NCBI RefSeq assembly: GCF_000979455.1
Contig: NZ_JJOY01000034.1
Location: 1 to 36,482 of the forward strand
Length of the DNA stretch: 36,482 bases
From: Methanosarcina sp. 2.H.T.1A.6
GTDB taxonomy: Archaea > Halobacteriota > Methanosarcinia > Methanosarcinales > Methanosarcinaceae
Direction: 5' to 3'
Notes under the pieces: generated by a model
Seen by the model: the letters and a program-made list of their open reading frames with translations, nothing else
Told to the model about the DNA's origin: nothing
Databases searched by the model: none
Made by a program: the position numbers and the translations under genes
Shown: positions 8,544-19,188 of the stretch, in pieces
Layout of the letters: every line of letters starts with the position of its first letter
Position numbering within the stretch: position 1 is the first letter of the stretch

Positions 8544-8555
8544 TTTAAATATATA
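8544..8555 (+). promoter_or_regulatory. TATA box upstream of rpl30e-nusA
   Basis: TTTAAATATATA is a strong archaeal TATA box 40 nt after the rpoA'' stop. The expected start near 8575-8580 would leave a leader of about 185 nt before rpl30e. The leader contains a small hairpin at 8630-8646 (TGAG/CTCA, then CC/GG around a GCGA tetraloop). The spacer 8505-8765 holds no gene that I can see. Confidence 0.55.
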
Positions 8556-8744
8556 ACCTGATAGAAGACCAAGTTCAGATCAGGTATACATTACCTTAAT
8601 AGACTTCATCAAATCCTGCTGCAGAAACTTGAGTCCGCGAGGCTCATAACCAGAAAATTGATATAAGGCATCAGGTATTTAGAGTACCATATACTCACCA
8701 CGCTTGGAATCTTTATTTAGAAAGAGATAGAGTAGATGAGCTAA

Positions 8745-9056
<312 letters not shown>

Positions 9057-9076
9057 GAAAAAGGAGTTGCAACGTC

Positions 9077-9502
9077 TTGGGTGAAATAAGACTTACTGCA
9101 GAAAGCATCCAGTACATTGCATTGTTTGAAAACATGACCCGAGCCAAAATACTTGACTGTATTCCGGAAGAGGAAAGGCTCGTTTATGTTGTAAAGCAGG
9201 GTGATATGGGGCTTGCAATAGGCAAAAACGGAGAACATATAAACCGTGTTAAAAAAGCCCTGGACAAACCTATTGAGCTTGTGGAATATTCAGAGGATCC
9301 TATAACTTTTATAAAGAATGCCTTCGGACCGGTATCCGTAAGTTCAGTAAATCTTACAACCAAAAATGGCAAGCGATTAGCTTATGTAGAGGTACCCAAT
9401 AAAGAAAAGGGGCTTGCCATCGGTCGCAACGGCAAGAACATAGAGAAAGTGAAGATGCTTGCCCGTCGTCACCACACTATAGAAGATGTGATCCTGCAGT
9501 AA
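9077..9502 (+). CDS. nusA: NusA-like KH-domain transcription factor
   Basis: Archaeal NusA is a short protein of two KH RNA-binding domains without the S1 and N-terminal regions of bacterial NusA. The 141-residue product has the two KH signatures: GDMGLAIGKNGEHINRVKKA (about residues 44-63) and KGLAIGRNGKNIEKVKMLAR (about 113-132). The frame is open further upstream through the end of rpl30e, but that part is out-of-frame L30e sequence. TTG 9077 has AAGGAG at 9061-9066 at 10 nt and gives the known family length. It sits between rpl30e and rps12 as in most Euryarchaeota, and is probably cotranscribed with rpl30e. Confidence 0.94.
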   Translation: MGEIRLTAESIQYIALFENMTRAKILDCIPEEERLVYVVKQGDMGLAIGKNGEHINRVKKALDKPIELVEYSEDPITFIKNAFGPVSVSSVNLTTKNGKRLAYVEVPNKEKGLAIGRNGKNIEKVKMLARRHHTIEDVILQ

Positions 9503-9552
9503 TATCCCATTAATTTATGTTGATCCATTAATCCGGCGTTGAAGGACAATTC

Positions 9553-9567
9553 TGGCATTTAATGCCA
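9553..9567 (+). promoter_or_regulatory. Small inverted repeat in the nusA-rps12 spacer
   Basis: TGGCATTTAATGCCA is a perfect 15-nt inverted repeat 43 nt before the rps12 start and 50 nt after nusA. It could form a short hairpin in the mRNA leader or act as a DNA site. Its location ahead of the S12-S7 pair is suggestive of a control element, but nothing else supports this. Confidence 0.3.
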
Positions 9568-9594
9568 CAATAGGAAACTGTGATCAATTTTTAA

Positions 9595-10604
<1,010 letters not shown>

Positions 10605-10626
10605 TCAATTTTGCGGGTTGCACCGA

Positions 10627-10659
10627 TTTAAAAATACATTTTATAACTAAATTATATTT
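10627..10659 (+). promoter_or_regulatory. TATA-like region upstream of fusA
   Basis: The 72-nt rps7-fusA spacer contains TTTAAAAATA (10627-10636) and a further A+T run (TTTTATAACT, 10639-10648). Either could act as a TATA box, with a start at about 10655-10672. A weak AAAAGG site at 10664-10669 precedes the fusA ATG. This suggests fusA can be transcribed independently of rps12-rps7. Confidence 0.45.
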
Positions 10660-10676
10660 TTTTAAAAGGTATCAGC

Positions 10677-12869
10677 ATGGGACGAAGGAAGAAAATGGTC
10701 GAGCGCGTAACGACGCTCATGAATGAACCAAAGAAAATCCGAAATATCGGTATCGTTGCGCACATTGACCACGGAAAAACCACATTATCGGACAACCTGT
10801 TAGCAGGCGCCGGCATGATTTCAAAGGAACTTGCCGGAAGACAGTTGTTCATGGACTCCGATGAAGAGGAACAGGCAAGAGGTATTACAATCGATGCCTC
10901 GAACGTTTCCATGGTTCACACTTACGACAATGAAGACTACCTGATCAATCTGATTGACACTCCCGGGCACGTTGACTTTGGTGGAGACGTTACCCGTGCC
11001 ATGAGAGCCGTAGACGGTGCAGTTGTGGTCGTGGACGCAGTCGAAGGTACGATGCCCCAGACCGAAACCGTGCTCAGGCAGGCCCTCAGGGAACACGTCA
11101 GGCCCGTGCTTTTCGTCAACAAGGTAGACAGATTAATCAATGAGTTGCAGGTTGATTCTCAGGAAATGCAGGTTCGCCTTGGCAAAGTAATTGACCACGT
11201 GAACAAGCTCATCAAGAACATGAATCCGGAGAAGTTCAAGGCAGGCTGGAAAGTAGATGCAGCGGCCGGAACTGTCGCATTCGGTTCAGCTCTTTATAAC
11301 TGGGCAATCAGTGTGCCTATGATGCAGAAGACCGGGATTTCATTCAAGGAAGTCTATGACTACTGTAAGGCCGAAGACATGAAGGCTCTGGCAGAAAAAT
11401 GTCCTCTTCATTCAACTGTTCTTGATATGGTCATCAGGTACCTGCCAAACCCTCTTGAAGCCCAGAAGGGAAGGGTACCTGCTATCTGGCACGGGGATGC
11501 TAACTCTGAAGTTGGCAAATCCATGGCTGCTGCAGATGCAGCCGGTCACCTTGCTTTCATGGTAACGGACATTTCCATAGACCCTCATGCAGGAGAAGTC
11601 GCAACCGGAAGGCTGTTCAGCGGATCTTTTGCTCGTGGAATGGAAGTTTATACCTCCGGGACTGCAAAAAAGAGCAGAGTCCAGCAGGTAGGCATCTTCA
11701 TGGGCCCCGAAAGGCTCGAAGTGGAGAAAATCCCTGCAGGAAACATTGCTGCAGTTACGGGCTTAAAAGATGCAATCGTGGGGTCCACTGTTACAACCCT
11801 TGAAGGTATGACACCTTTCGAAAGCATCAGGCACGTAAGCGAACCTGTGGTGACTGTGGCTGTAGAAGCCAAGCACACCAAGGACCTTCCCAAACTGGTC
11901 GAAGTCCTCAGGCAGGTCGCAAAGGAAGACCCGACTCTCCAGATCACCCTGGACGAGGAAACCGGGGAACACCTGATGGCCGGGATGGGAGAACTTCACC
12001 TGGAAGTCATTGCCCACAGGATCGAAAGGGACAAGAATGTGGAAATTACCACAAGTAAGCCTATTGTGGTCTACAGGGAAACCATCAGAAGAAAGATCGA
12101 ACCTGTGGAAGGAAAGTCCCCTAACAGGCACAACAGGTTCTATATTTATGTGGAACCCCTTGACACTGCAATTGTCGATCTGATCAAGTCCGGTGACATC
12201 AGCATGAACATGCCCGAGCTTGAGCGCAGGCAGAAACTCATGGAACTCGGCATGAGTAAAGAAGAAGCAAAAGGCATTGTGGGCATCCTCAATTCCAACA
12301 TCTTCATAGACATAACCAAGGGTATCCAGTATCTGAACGAGACAATGGAACTGGTGCTTGACGGGTTTGAAGAAGTCATGAAAGCAGGTCCTCTCACAAG
12401 AGAACCCGTGGCAAACGTGAAGTGCGTGCTTGTAGATGCAAAACTTCACGAAGACGCAATTCACAGAGGTCCGGCCCAGGTCATCCCCGCATCAAGGCAG
12501 GCCATCCAGGCAGGGATGCTTATGGCAGAAGACAGCCTTCTCGAACCTTATCAGAAGGTCTTTATCCAGGTGCCCCAGCTCACAATGGGCGGTGCAACAA
12601 AGGAAATTCAGGGCCGCCGTGGAATTATCCTTAACATGTCCACAGAAGGAGACCTGGCAATTATCGAAGCCAGAGTGCCTGTGGCCGAGATGTTTGGATT
12701 TGCAGGAGAGATCAGGTCAGCAACCGAAGGACGTGCTATGTGGAGTACTGAATTCGGAGGCTTTGATATCGTGCCAACCAGCATCCAGACTGAAGTAGTA
12801 GGTCAGATCAGAGAGAGGAAAGGCCTCAAGAAAGACCTTCCCAAAGCTGCTGACTACCTTTCAATGTAA
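10677..12869 (+). CDS. fusA: Translation elongation factor 2 (EF-2)
   Basis: This is the archaeal/eukaryotic-type GTPase that drives ribosomal translocation. The 730-residue product is of family length. The P-loop is AHIDHGKT (residues 28-35), the switch II motif DTPGH is at 94-98 and the NKVD guanine-specificity motif is at 148-151. Domains II-V follow, with [18 protein letters not shown] in domain III. His596 in DAIHRGPAQ is the residue normally converted to diphthamide. ATG 10677 is supported by EF-2 homology, although the N-terminal extension before [10 protein letters not shown] is Arg/Lys-rich. A promoter-like region precedes the gene and a perfect hairpin covers its stop codon. Confidence 0.98.
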   Translation: MGRRKKMVERVTTLMNEPKKIRNIGIVAHIDHGKTTLSDNLLAGAGMISKELAGRQLFMDSDEEEQARGITIDASNVSMVHTYDNEDYLINLIDTPGHVDFGGDVTRAMRAVDGAVVVVDAVEGTMPQTETVLRQALREHVRPVLFVNKVDRLINELQVDSQEMQVRLGKVIDHVNKLIKNMNPEKFKAGWKVDAAAGTVAFGSALYNWAISVPMMQKTGISFKEVYDYCKAEDMKALAEKCPLHSTVLDMVIRYLPNPLEAQKGRVPAIWHGDANSEVGKSMAAADAAGHLAFMVTDISIDPHAGEVATGRLFSGSFARGMEVYTSGTAKKSRVQQVGIFMGPERLEVEKIPAGNIAAVTGLKDAIVGSTVTTLEGMTPFESIRHVSEPVVTVAVEAKHTKDLPKLVEVLRQVAKEDPTLQITLDEETGEHLMAGMGELHLEVIAHRIERDKNVEITTSKPIVVYRETIRRKIEPVEGKSPNRHNRFYIYVEPLDTAIVDLIKSGDISMNMPELERRQKLMELGMSKEEAKGIVGILNSNIFIDITKGIQYLNETMELVLDGFEEVMKAGPLTREPVANVKCVLVDAKLHEDAIHRGPAQVIPASRQAIQAGMLMAEDSLLEPYQKVFIQVPQLTMGGATKEIQGRRGIILNMSTEGDLAIIEARVPVAEMFGFAGEIRSATEGRAMWSTEFGGFDIVPTSIQTEVVGQIRERKGLKKDLPKAADYLSM

Positions 12870-12888
12870 GCGGAATTTATTCCGCTTA
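12867..12888 (+). terminator. Perfect hairpin overlapping the fusA stop codon
   Basis: TAAGCGGAA (12867-12875) and TTCCGCTTA (12880-12888) form a 9-bp stem around a TTTA loop. The first three bases are the fusA stop codon, and an A+T-rich tract (CTTAATATTTTAAAA) follows. It is probably a terminator or a 3'-end stabilising hairpin for the EF-2 mRNA. Confidence 0.6.
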
Positions 12889-12894
12889 TCCTTA

Positions 12895-13060
12895 ATATTT
12901 TAAAAGTAATACCTATTTCCTTTGGAACGAAGAAAAAAGATCTCGACTGACCTGGAAGGGAAAAGAATCCCTATCGGTTCGAGGATAAGGCCAATCGGAA
13001 AGCTTTAAGTCAAGGTATACCTATATTGGGGAAAAATAGTCCAGGCCGCTGGATGTTCAC
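12895..13060 (+). ncRNA. Candidate structured RNA in the fusA-tuf spacer
   Basis: The 362-nt gap between fusA and tuf has no reading frame of interest but holds strong secondary structure. A TATA-like TATTTTAAAAGTAATA (12896-12911) predicts a start near 12930. Downstream, CTCGA (12942-12946) pairs with TCGAG (12979-12983), then ACC (12950-12952) with GGT (12976-12978), then AGGGA (12957-12961) with TCCCT (12968-12972) around an AAAGAA loop. A second hairpin, TCCAG/CTGGA with a GCCG loop, lies at 13040-13053. It could be an independent small RNA or a long leader for tuf. No known family is recognised. Confidence 0.35.
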
Positions 13061-13168
13061 CTACAGTACCAGTTCAAGAAAAAAAGGCCGGGAAAGGGAA
13101 ACTTACAATATTGATTTAACAAAAGAATATAGGAAGTGGATGAATCAATATTGAGATTTGCCCTAATC

Positions 13169-13186
13169 TTAATATAGTAAATATTT
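13169..13186 (+). promoter_or_regulatory. TATA region of tuf
   Basis: The A+T-rich TTAATATAGTAAATATTT lies 46-63 nt before the tuf start. A transcript beginning about 25 nt downstream (near 13205) would carry a short leader with GGAG at 13218-13221. This fits a strong dedicated promoter for EF-1A. Confidence 0.5.
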
Positions 13187-13231
13187 GATATACGAATTAA
13201 ACTCATCCAGAATCACAGGAGAATTATAAAT

Positions 13232-14846
<1,615 letters not shown>

Positions 14847-14855
14847 ATGCAGAAA

Positions 14856-14890
14856 AAGACAGGTTACAGAAATAATCTGTATCCGGTCTT
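14856..14890 (+). terminator. Hairpin terminator after rps10
   Basis: AAGAC (14856-14860) pairs with GTCTT (14886-14890), GG (14862-14863) with CC (14883-14884) and ACAGA (14866-14870) with TCTGT (14876-14880), around an AATAA loop. T-rich DNA follows (tccttttaacttcgttattt). It lies 10 nt after the rps10 stop and closes the transcription/translation block, facing the convergent DUF4139 gene. The remainder up to 15082 is T-rich with no gene seen. Confidence 0.65.
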
Positions 14891-15082
14891 GCAAATTCCT
14901 TTTAACTTCGTTATTTCAGAATATTTACTTATCCACTTTTTGAGAATTTACCGGTAGCTGCCTGCTTCAGGGATTTTCAGTCCGCCGGAATATTCTGCAT
15001 CTGTTCTGTATTTTGTTCTGCGCTTTTACTTAAGATTTTTACTTCAGACTTTTAGACTTCAATTTATTCTGCTGAACCCTGC

Positions 15083-16573
15083 TTAAAAGCGATTCTCTGC
15101 GGTGTAGGTAATAGTTTTTGTGCCATTTGCAGGAACCGTCACTTTGAACTCAATGGTAAAAGCATCAGTTTTCCGGTACTCATCTGAAGTTTCCAGGATT
15201 TCCCATTCTCCGTAGAGATGTTCCACGACAGTCACATTCTGGGGTTCGGACTTGCTGTTGTTAATTTGTATCTCGTAGCTGACTCTCTCTACGTTATCAC
15301 TTATACGCTGGTAATCGGTCTGGTTTCGTGTGACTGTAAGGTCGAAGGCTGAACCGACAGTCAGTTTGAGTTCCTCGCCCAGAGGGGTATGCCCTATACT
15401 GTCTTCACCCAGGAACTGGAGTTCGTCTGCAGAGTCGGTATTATAAACTCTTACGACACCTGCCGGAAGAGGCATACCAGGTCCGGTTTCCTTTGAGTTT
15501 TCAAAGGTAAGGAAAATTCGGACTCTCTTACTCAGAGAACTATCATAGATGAGCTCCTTTTCCACAGGTACGGAGTCTATAGAGAAAAGTGAAATCTGCT
15601 TTTCCTGATTGTTTTTCAGAGTTGCCGGCCTGTCGAGGGTATAGAGGTGATATTCGGAAATTGACTCTTCGACAAAGGGAGCAACTGATTCTTCTTCAGC
15701 TACAGCTCCTTCGGTACGTTCTGGCAGAGGCCGTACAGGGGGAGACGCACGGTTTAGTTCTCCGGAGACAAGTTTCAGGGCTGCATTTTCATAGGTAATC
15801 CCTGCCCTGTTGTCAATATTAGCCCAGCCCCTGATATCAGCTTCGGTGTCATCGGCATTACTTTTCAGGACATAATTTGCTTTCCAGCTTAGACCTTCTG
15901 TCAGGTAGGACGTAAGGAGTTTGCGCGTTCCAGAAACAGGGGAATAAATCTGCCAGATAATAGTCGGTTTTGTTGAAAGTTCCGACGCATTCTGCAGTTC
16001 TATCCTGGAGACATCCTGAAGCACTATAGCTTCACCAGTTTCAGTTTCCAGGACGACACTCCCGCCCTCATGGCTGAGCAGCCTGCCTGTGTAGACATCA
16101 CCGTTTGTGCCCGTTACTGTAATCTCCCTGCCAAGGTACTTTTCAAGTAATCCGGAACTGCTCGCAAGGTCATATTCATAGTTCTGTTCAAGCACCGTCA
16201 CCTCCCCGCCCTCAGGGTCTTCGACCAGAACCGATGAAGGGATAATTCCGGAAGCAATGTCCGTATATTCTACCCGGTTAGTCCCCCTTTCAAGCTCCAT
16301 ATCTCGCCTTTCTTTTACAAGGGCAAGCCCCTGTTCATAAATTGTAAGCTCCATATCTCCGGCTTCAACTGCTCCTGAAGCCAGAATTTCCGGAGGATCT
16401 GCGGCTGGAATTTCCTCAGAAATTCCCGGATCTGATCCGGTTTGATTTTTGTCACTGCCAGACACATTTGCCTGAGCAACACCTTCCGGATAGTGAGGCA
16501 TATAAGCTGAAAAAAGTAATACGAATGCGATAAACACTAAAAAGAGCCATAGAATGTGTTTCTTCACTCCCAT
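15083..16573 (-). CDS. Exported/membrane-anchored DUF4139 domain protein, paralogue 1
   Basis: The product is 496 residues. A single hydrophobic segment at residues 8-24 (LWLFLVFIAFVLLFSAY) acts as signal or anchor, then a low-complexity linker, then a long beta-rich DUF4139 region from about residue 70 to the C-terminus. Blocks shared with the second copy at 25602-27101 include LALVKERR, VLEQNYEYDL, LTSYLTEGLSW, EYHLYTL-RPATLKNNQ, DSVPVEKELI and MPLPAGV. DUF4139 is also found in bacterial MuiA-type (mucoidy inhibitor) proteins, but no molecular function is established that I know of. A TATA-like CTATATAAATC on the minus strand near 16606-16596 places the start at about the ATG, so the mRNA is probably leaderless. 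It is convergent with rps10. Confidence 0.85.
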   Translation of the reverse strand: MGVKKHILWLFLVFIAFVLLFSAYMPHYPEGVAQANVSGSDKNQTGSDPGISEEIPAADPPEILASGAVEAGDMELTIYEQGLALVKERRDMELERGTNRVEYTDIASGIIPSSVLVEDPEGGEVTVLEQNYEYDLASSSGLLEKYLGREITVTGTNGDVYTGRLLSHEGGSVVLETETGEAIVLQDVSRIELQNASELSTKPTIIWQIYSPVSGTRKLLTSYLTEGLSWKANYVLKSNADDTEADIRGWANIDNRAGITYENAALKLVSGELNRASPPVRPLPERTEGAVAEEESVAPFVEESISEYHLYTLDRPATLKNNQEKQISLFSIDSVPVEKELIYDSSLSKRVRIFLTFENSKETGPGMPLPAGVVRVYNTDSADELQFLGEDSIGHTPLGEELKLTVGSAFDLTVTRNQTDYQRISDNVERVSYEIQINNSKSEPQNVTVVEHLYGEWEILETSDEYRKTDAFTIEFKVTVPANGTKTITYTAENRF

Positions 16574-16595
16574 AGTATAATCATTGGGGGTTCGG

Positions 16596-16606
16596 ATTTA
16601 TATAGA
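16596..16606 (-). promoter_or_regulatory. TATA box of DUF4139 paralogue 1
   Basis: Reading the minus strand, a TATATAAATC-type element lies 23-33 nt before the ATG at 16573. The expected start is at or within a few bases of that ATG, so little or no leader is predicted and no ribosome-binding site is visible. Confidence 0.55.
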
Positions 16607-16700
16607 TATGATTTTATAGAAATTTTCGAAAAGATGCAGTGCCAGAACTGCGATTCGAAGTTTACTGCCCTTCCAGAATTTCATCTTATGAATTATTTAC

Positions 16701-17876
16701 TTAATTTCCTACTGGATACCGGACAAACATCGCAAGAATCGGACACAATGTCGTTGGAATAATCAACAGAAACATCGCATCAAAAAGCGACCCCATCACA
16801 TCAGCAGCCAATCCGATAACCGCAACTCCTACTCCTCCAACACCCATACAAAGCCCTAGAATAAGACCTGATGCGAAAGCGACGTTTCCGGGTAGAAGTT
16901 CCTGCGTCATTGTGACCGATGTCACATAGCAGAAACAGGCAAAAAAAGAGTACATCATGATCCCAAAGTACATCAGCCAGCCGTCAGCAAGAAAAATCAG
17001 AGCAAAAAGCGGCACTGCAAATAAAAGACCCAGGACCAGCATCAATTTACGCCCGAAACGATCTGAAAAATATCCTCCTGCAATCTGACCCCCAACTCCA
17101 AAAAACAGCATAATCGTTACAATCAGGGATGTAGTCACCGTATCAAAGTCCTGAGATTCAAGAGTTAGAAGTGTCGGTAGATAGGTAATCAGTCCCACAT
17201 ATGCCCAGGCTCGAAGAGAACAGATTATAACAACCAGCCCTGCAGGAATCCACCAGAATTTTTTCCTCTCCAACGGATGACTTATAACTGTCTTTGCGGG
17301 CTTTTCAAAAACTTTTTCATCCAGATATCTGAGGTCATTTCGGTAAATCCATGCCGCCCCTATAATACCCGGAATTACCATCCATACAACTGATGAAAGA
17401 CCGGCAAATTCAATCAAAACCCCTGCAATAAAAGGTCCAATAGAGTAGCTGATGCTGCCGCTGGTTGTGAATATTGAATTGTACATCCCCCTTTTCGCCG
17501 GGGGGCTTAACCGGTAAACCAGATCCATTGCGGATGGATGAAACAACGCATGACCAATTGCAGCGCCCATTACCATCATGAGAAGGAGCAAATAATTGTT
17601 TGTGAAAACGGTAAGACAGATACCTAAACTGCCAATTGAAACACACAAAGGAACACTTGCACGCCAGCCGGTTTTATCGCTGTAGAGGCCGACAAACGGC
17701 TGGGTTACTGAGGATACCACATTAAATGCGGTGACAATAAGACCCGCAAGAAAATAGGACAAGCCCATCGTATCAATCAGGAGCGGAAGGATAATCGGAA
17801 GTATAGGAGTATAGAGGTCTATTAGAAAATGTCCGGTGATCGCTCCGGCGAGTTTTTTGCTAACAGTTGCAGTAAT
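16701..17876 (-). CDS. Major facilitator superfamily transporter (Fsr-like)
   Basis: This is a 12-helix MFS permease. The first ATG (17768) gives only 355 residues and cuts off the first helix. The frame continues upstream for 36 codons encoding KKLAGAITGHFLIDLYTPIL and more, a typical first MFS helix. Motif A appears as GLYSDKTGWR and is repeated in the second half as GGYFSDRFGRK. The GHALFHPSA stretch resembles the fosmidomycin-resistance (Fsr) group. No ATG/GTG/TTG lies in the extension. ATT at 17876-17874 follows an AGGAAGGG sequence and would give 391 residues. Substrate unknown; proximity to the methyltransferase/ABC locus suggests small-molecule export. Confidence 0.85.
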   Translation of the reverse strand: MTATVSKKLAGAITGHFLIDLYTPILPIILPLLIDTMGLSYFLAGLIVTAFNVVSSVTQPFVGLYSDKTGWRASVPLCVSIGSLGICLTVFTNNYLLLLMMVMGAAIGHALFHPSAMDLVYRLSPPAKRGMYNSIFTTSGSISYSIGPFIAGVLIEFAGLSSVVWMVIPGIIGAAWIYRNDLRYLDEKVFEKPAKTVISHPLERKKFWWIPAGLVVIICSLRAWAYVGLITYLPTLLTLESQDFDTVTTSLIVTIMLFFGVGGQIAGGYFSDRFGRKLMLVLGLLFAVPLFALIFLADGWLMYFGIMMYSFFACFCYVTSVTMTQELLPGNVAFASGLILGLCMGVGGVGVAVIGLAADVMGSLFDAMFLLIIPTTLCPILAMFVRYPVGN

Positions 17877-17949
17877 GGTAATCCCTTCCTGGGAATATTT
17901 TATTTTTTAACCCAAATTTGACAGAAGCACACATTTTATAATGTTGAAA

Positions 17950-17960
17950 TGGGCTTCATG
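17950..17960 (-). promoter_or_regulatory. TATA box of the MFS gene
   Basis: On the minus strand TATAAAATGTG lies about 75-85 nt before the proposed ATT start. A start near 17925 would leave a roughly 50-nt leader holding the AGGAAGGG sequence, which supports the extended reading frame over the internal ATG at 17768. The 233-nt gap 17877-18109 otherwise holds no gene that I can see. Confidence 0.5.
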
Positions 17961-18109
17961 CTTCTGTTTTCTTAATACAATTCAAAGTTTTGTCTTGCAT
18001 CTTATGATTTTTGGACGTTTTTTAATTTACTAAAACGTAGTGTGTCAATGCAACGTGTTTTGTGTAAGAAAATACTGTATTAATTAGCAGAATCTGTCAA
18101 ATTAGGGTT

Positions 18110-18517
18110 TTAATATGTAAGGAGAAGAAACTTATCCGGTTGAGGCAAAGTCCAGAGAAGATACTTGCTAAAAACAAAATCATACTCTCCATCTTTAAGA
18201 GGAATTTCTTCTGCATCTCCCTGCACTAACAAGATATTTGCTTCCTTTTCTCTGGCATTTGCAGCTGCTTTTTCAAGCATACATTCTGACAAATCGACAC
18301 CTGTTACATCGTGTCCCATGGCAGCAAGAGAGATGGCAAGAATCCCATGACCTGTTCCAACTTCCACTGCACGGACTTTTTTATCCGTTAGCAGAATTTC
18401 AGATAAAATGGATTTCCAGAGATCTATTTCCTCATCCATACAATGAGCATATTCTGTGTGATAATCAGAACTTCTGAAGTCCCAGTATTCCAATATTTTA
18501 TCTTTATTTTCTGTCAC
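18110..18517 (-). pseudogene. C-terminally truncated class I SAM-dependent methyltransferase
   Basis: The 135-residue product carries the N-terminal half of a class I methyltransferase: motif I VEVGTGHGILAISLA, the acidic strand-2 residue in TGVDLSECML, and the post-motif QGDAEEIPLKDGEYDFVFS. It is clearly related to the intact gene at 20974-21666 (DEEI, LLWTL--DKF). Homology stops right after PDKFL, followed by four residues and a stop, so the C-terminal ~95 residues are missing. The start is GTG 18517 within a GAGGTG sequence. Cofactor binding might survive, but catalysis of the family type is unlikely. It sits upstream of the MFS gene on the same strand, with a 233-nt gap. Confidence 0.8.
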
Positions 18518-18682
18518 CTCAATCGTTCAAGATCATTTTTTGATGTAATCTTCTGCAAAGTAAGACCATATTATCATTCAGTATTACAATTTATAAAAAT
18601 ATTGCATATATGCCACCATAATTAACAATATACAAATATATATGCATTTTATTTCATAAATAAAATTTAATAGATAACAACT

Positions 18683-18700
18683 AAGTTATATATATATTCC
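18683..18700 (+). promoter_or_regulatory. TATA region in the divergent spacer 18518-18742
   Basis: AGTTATATATATATTCC lies 43-60 nt before the ATG of the methyltransferase relic at 18743. The same 225-nt A+T-rich spacer must also hold the promoter of the truncated methyltransferase on the minus strand; candidate TATA runs there include the ATATATGCATTTTAT area near 18640-18655. The promoter appears intact although the plus-strand gene is broken. Confidence 0.4.
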
Positions 18701-18742
18701 GTATAGTATTAAAAATAGTAAAAATGAATAAAGGCGATTTAG

Positions 18743-18882
18743 ATGGAGAAAGCTGTGTTAGGAAAAGAGATTAGAAATTACTGGGATGAGGAACCTGATA
18801 TTACGACTATAGCGTAAACCATGGAATGAAAACGTACCGGGAAATCAGTCAGTCAACGGACAGATGCATGATTTTGGAATGA
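18743..18882 (+). pseudogene. Frameshifted relic of a SAM methyltransferase N-terminus
   Basis: From ATG 18743 the frame encodes 24 residues (MEKAVLGKEIRNYWDEEPD then ITTIA) and stops at 18815-18817. The IRNYWD stretch is the typical opening of this methyltransferase type (compare ILEYWDFRSSDYH and ITEHWNKISPNY in the two neighbours). A different frame from 18808 continues plausibly as YSVNHGMKTYREISQSTDR and ends at 18880-18882. A single frameshift joins the two. Nothing of the SAM-binding fold remains. This would be the third methyltransferase copy in 3 kb. Confidence 0.5.
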
Positions 18883-19002
18883 AGAGCAAATAAAAACCTT
18901 CTTATTTTTTTGTGCTTTTAGTTCAGCTCTGACGGTTAGCGCTTATATCTCCCGAATTAAACTCAGTATTTTTCAAAATAATAGTCTGATTAAACCCGGC
19001 AA

Positions 19003-19065
19003 CACAATATCTTTCAGATCAACGATGCAGCTTACTGGATAGTTCCTAATTCAAAAAAAAATTGC
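19003..19065 (+). pseudogene. Possible relic of a peptide/nickel-binding protein
   Basis: In one frame this stretch reads FQINDAAYWIVP, which resembles the conserved segment near the C-terminus of family 5 solute-binding proteins (the intact neighbour has IQIQEDAAILPVFY at the same place). Stops surround it and no other part of the family can be found. The similarity is short and may be chance. The rest of 18883-19100 shows no gene. Confidence 0.25.
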
Positions 19066-19109
19066 ATTTTATCACACTACCTATGAAGATATAGAATAAA
19101 ATCACGCAC

Positions 19110-19119
19110 TTTAAATATA
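19110..19119 (+). promoter_or_regulatory. TATA box of the ABC transporter/methyltransferase operon
   Basis: TTTAAATATA lies about 70-80 nt before the binding-protein start codon. Transcription from about 19143 would give a leader of roughly 45 nt. It is the best promoter ahead of the five or six downstream genes, which are closely spaced or overlapping. Confidence 0.5.
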
Positions 19120-19188
19120 CATTCTACATAACTTAGTAAAAGATAGTATCAAAAATATACTAGATATTTATGCACATTGGTGTTAATG

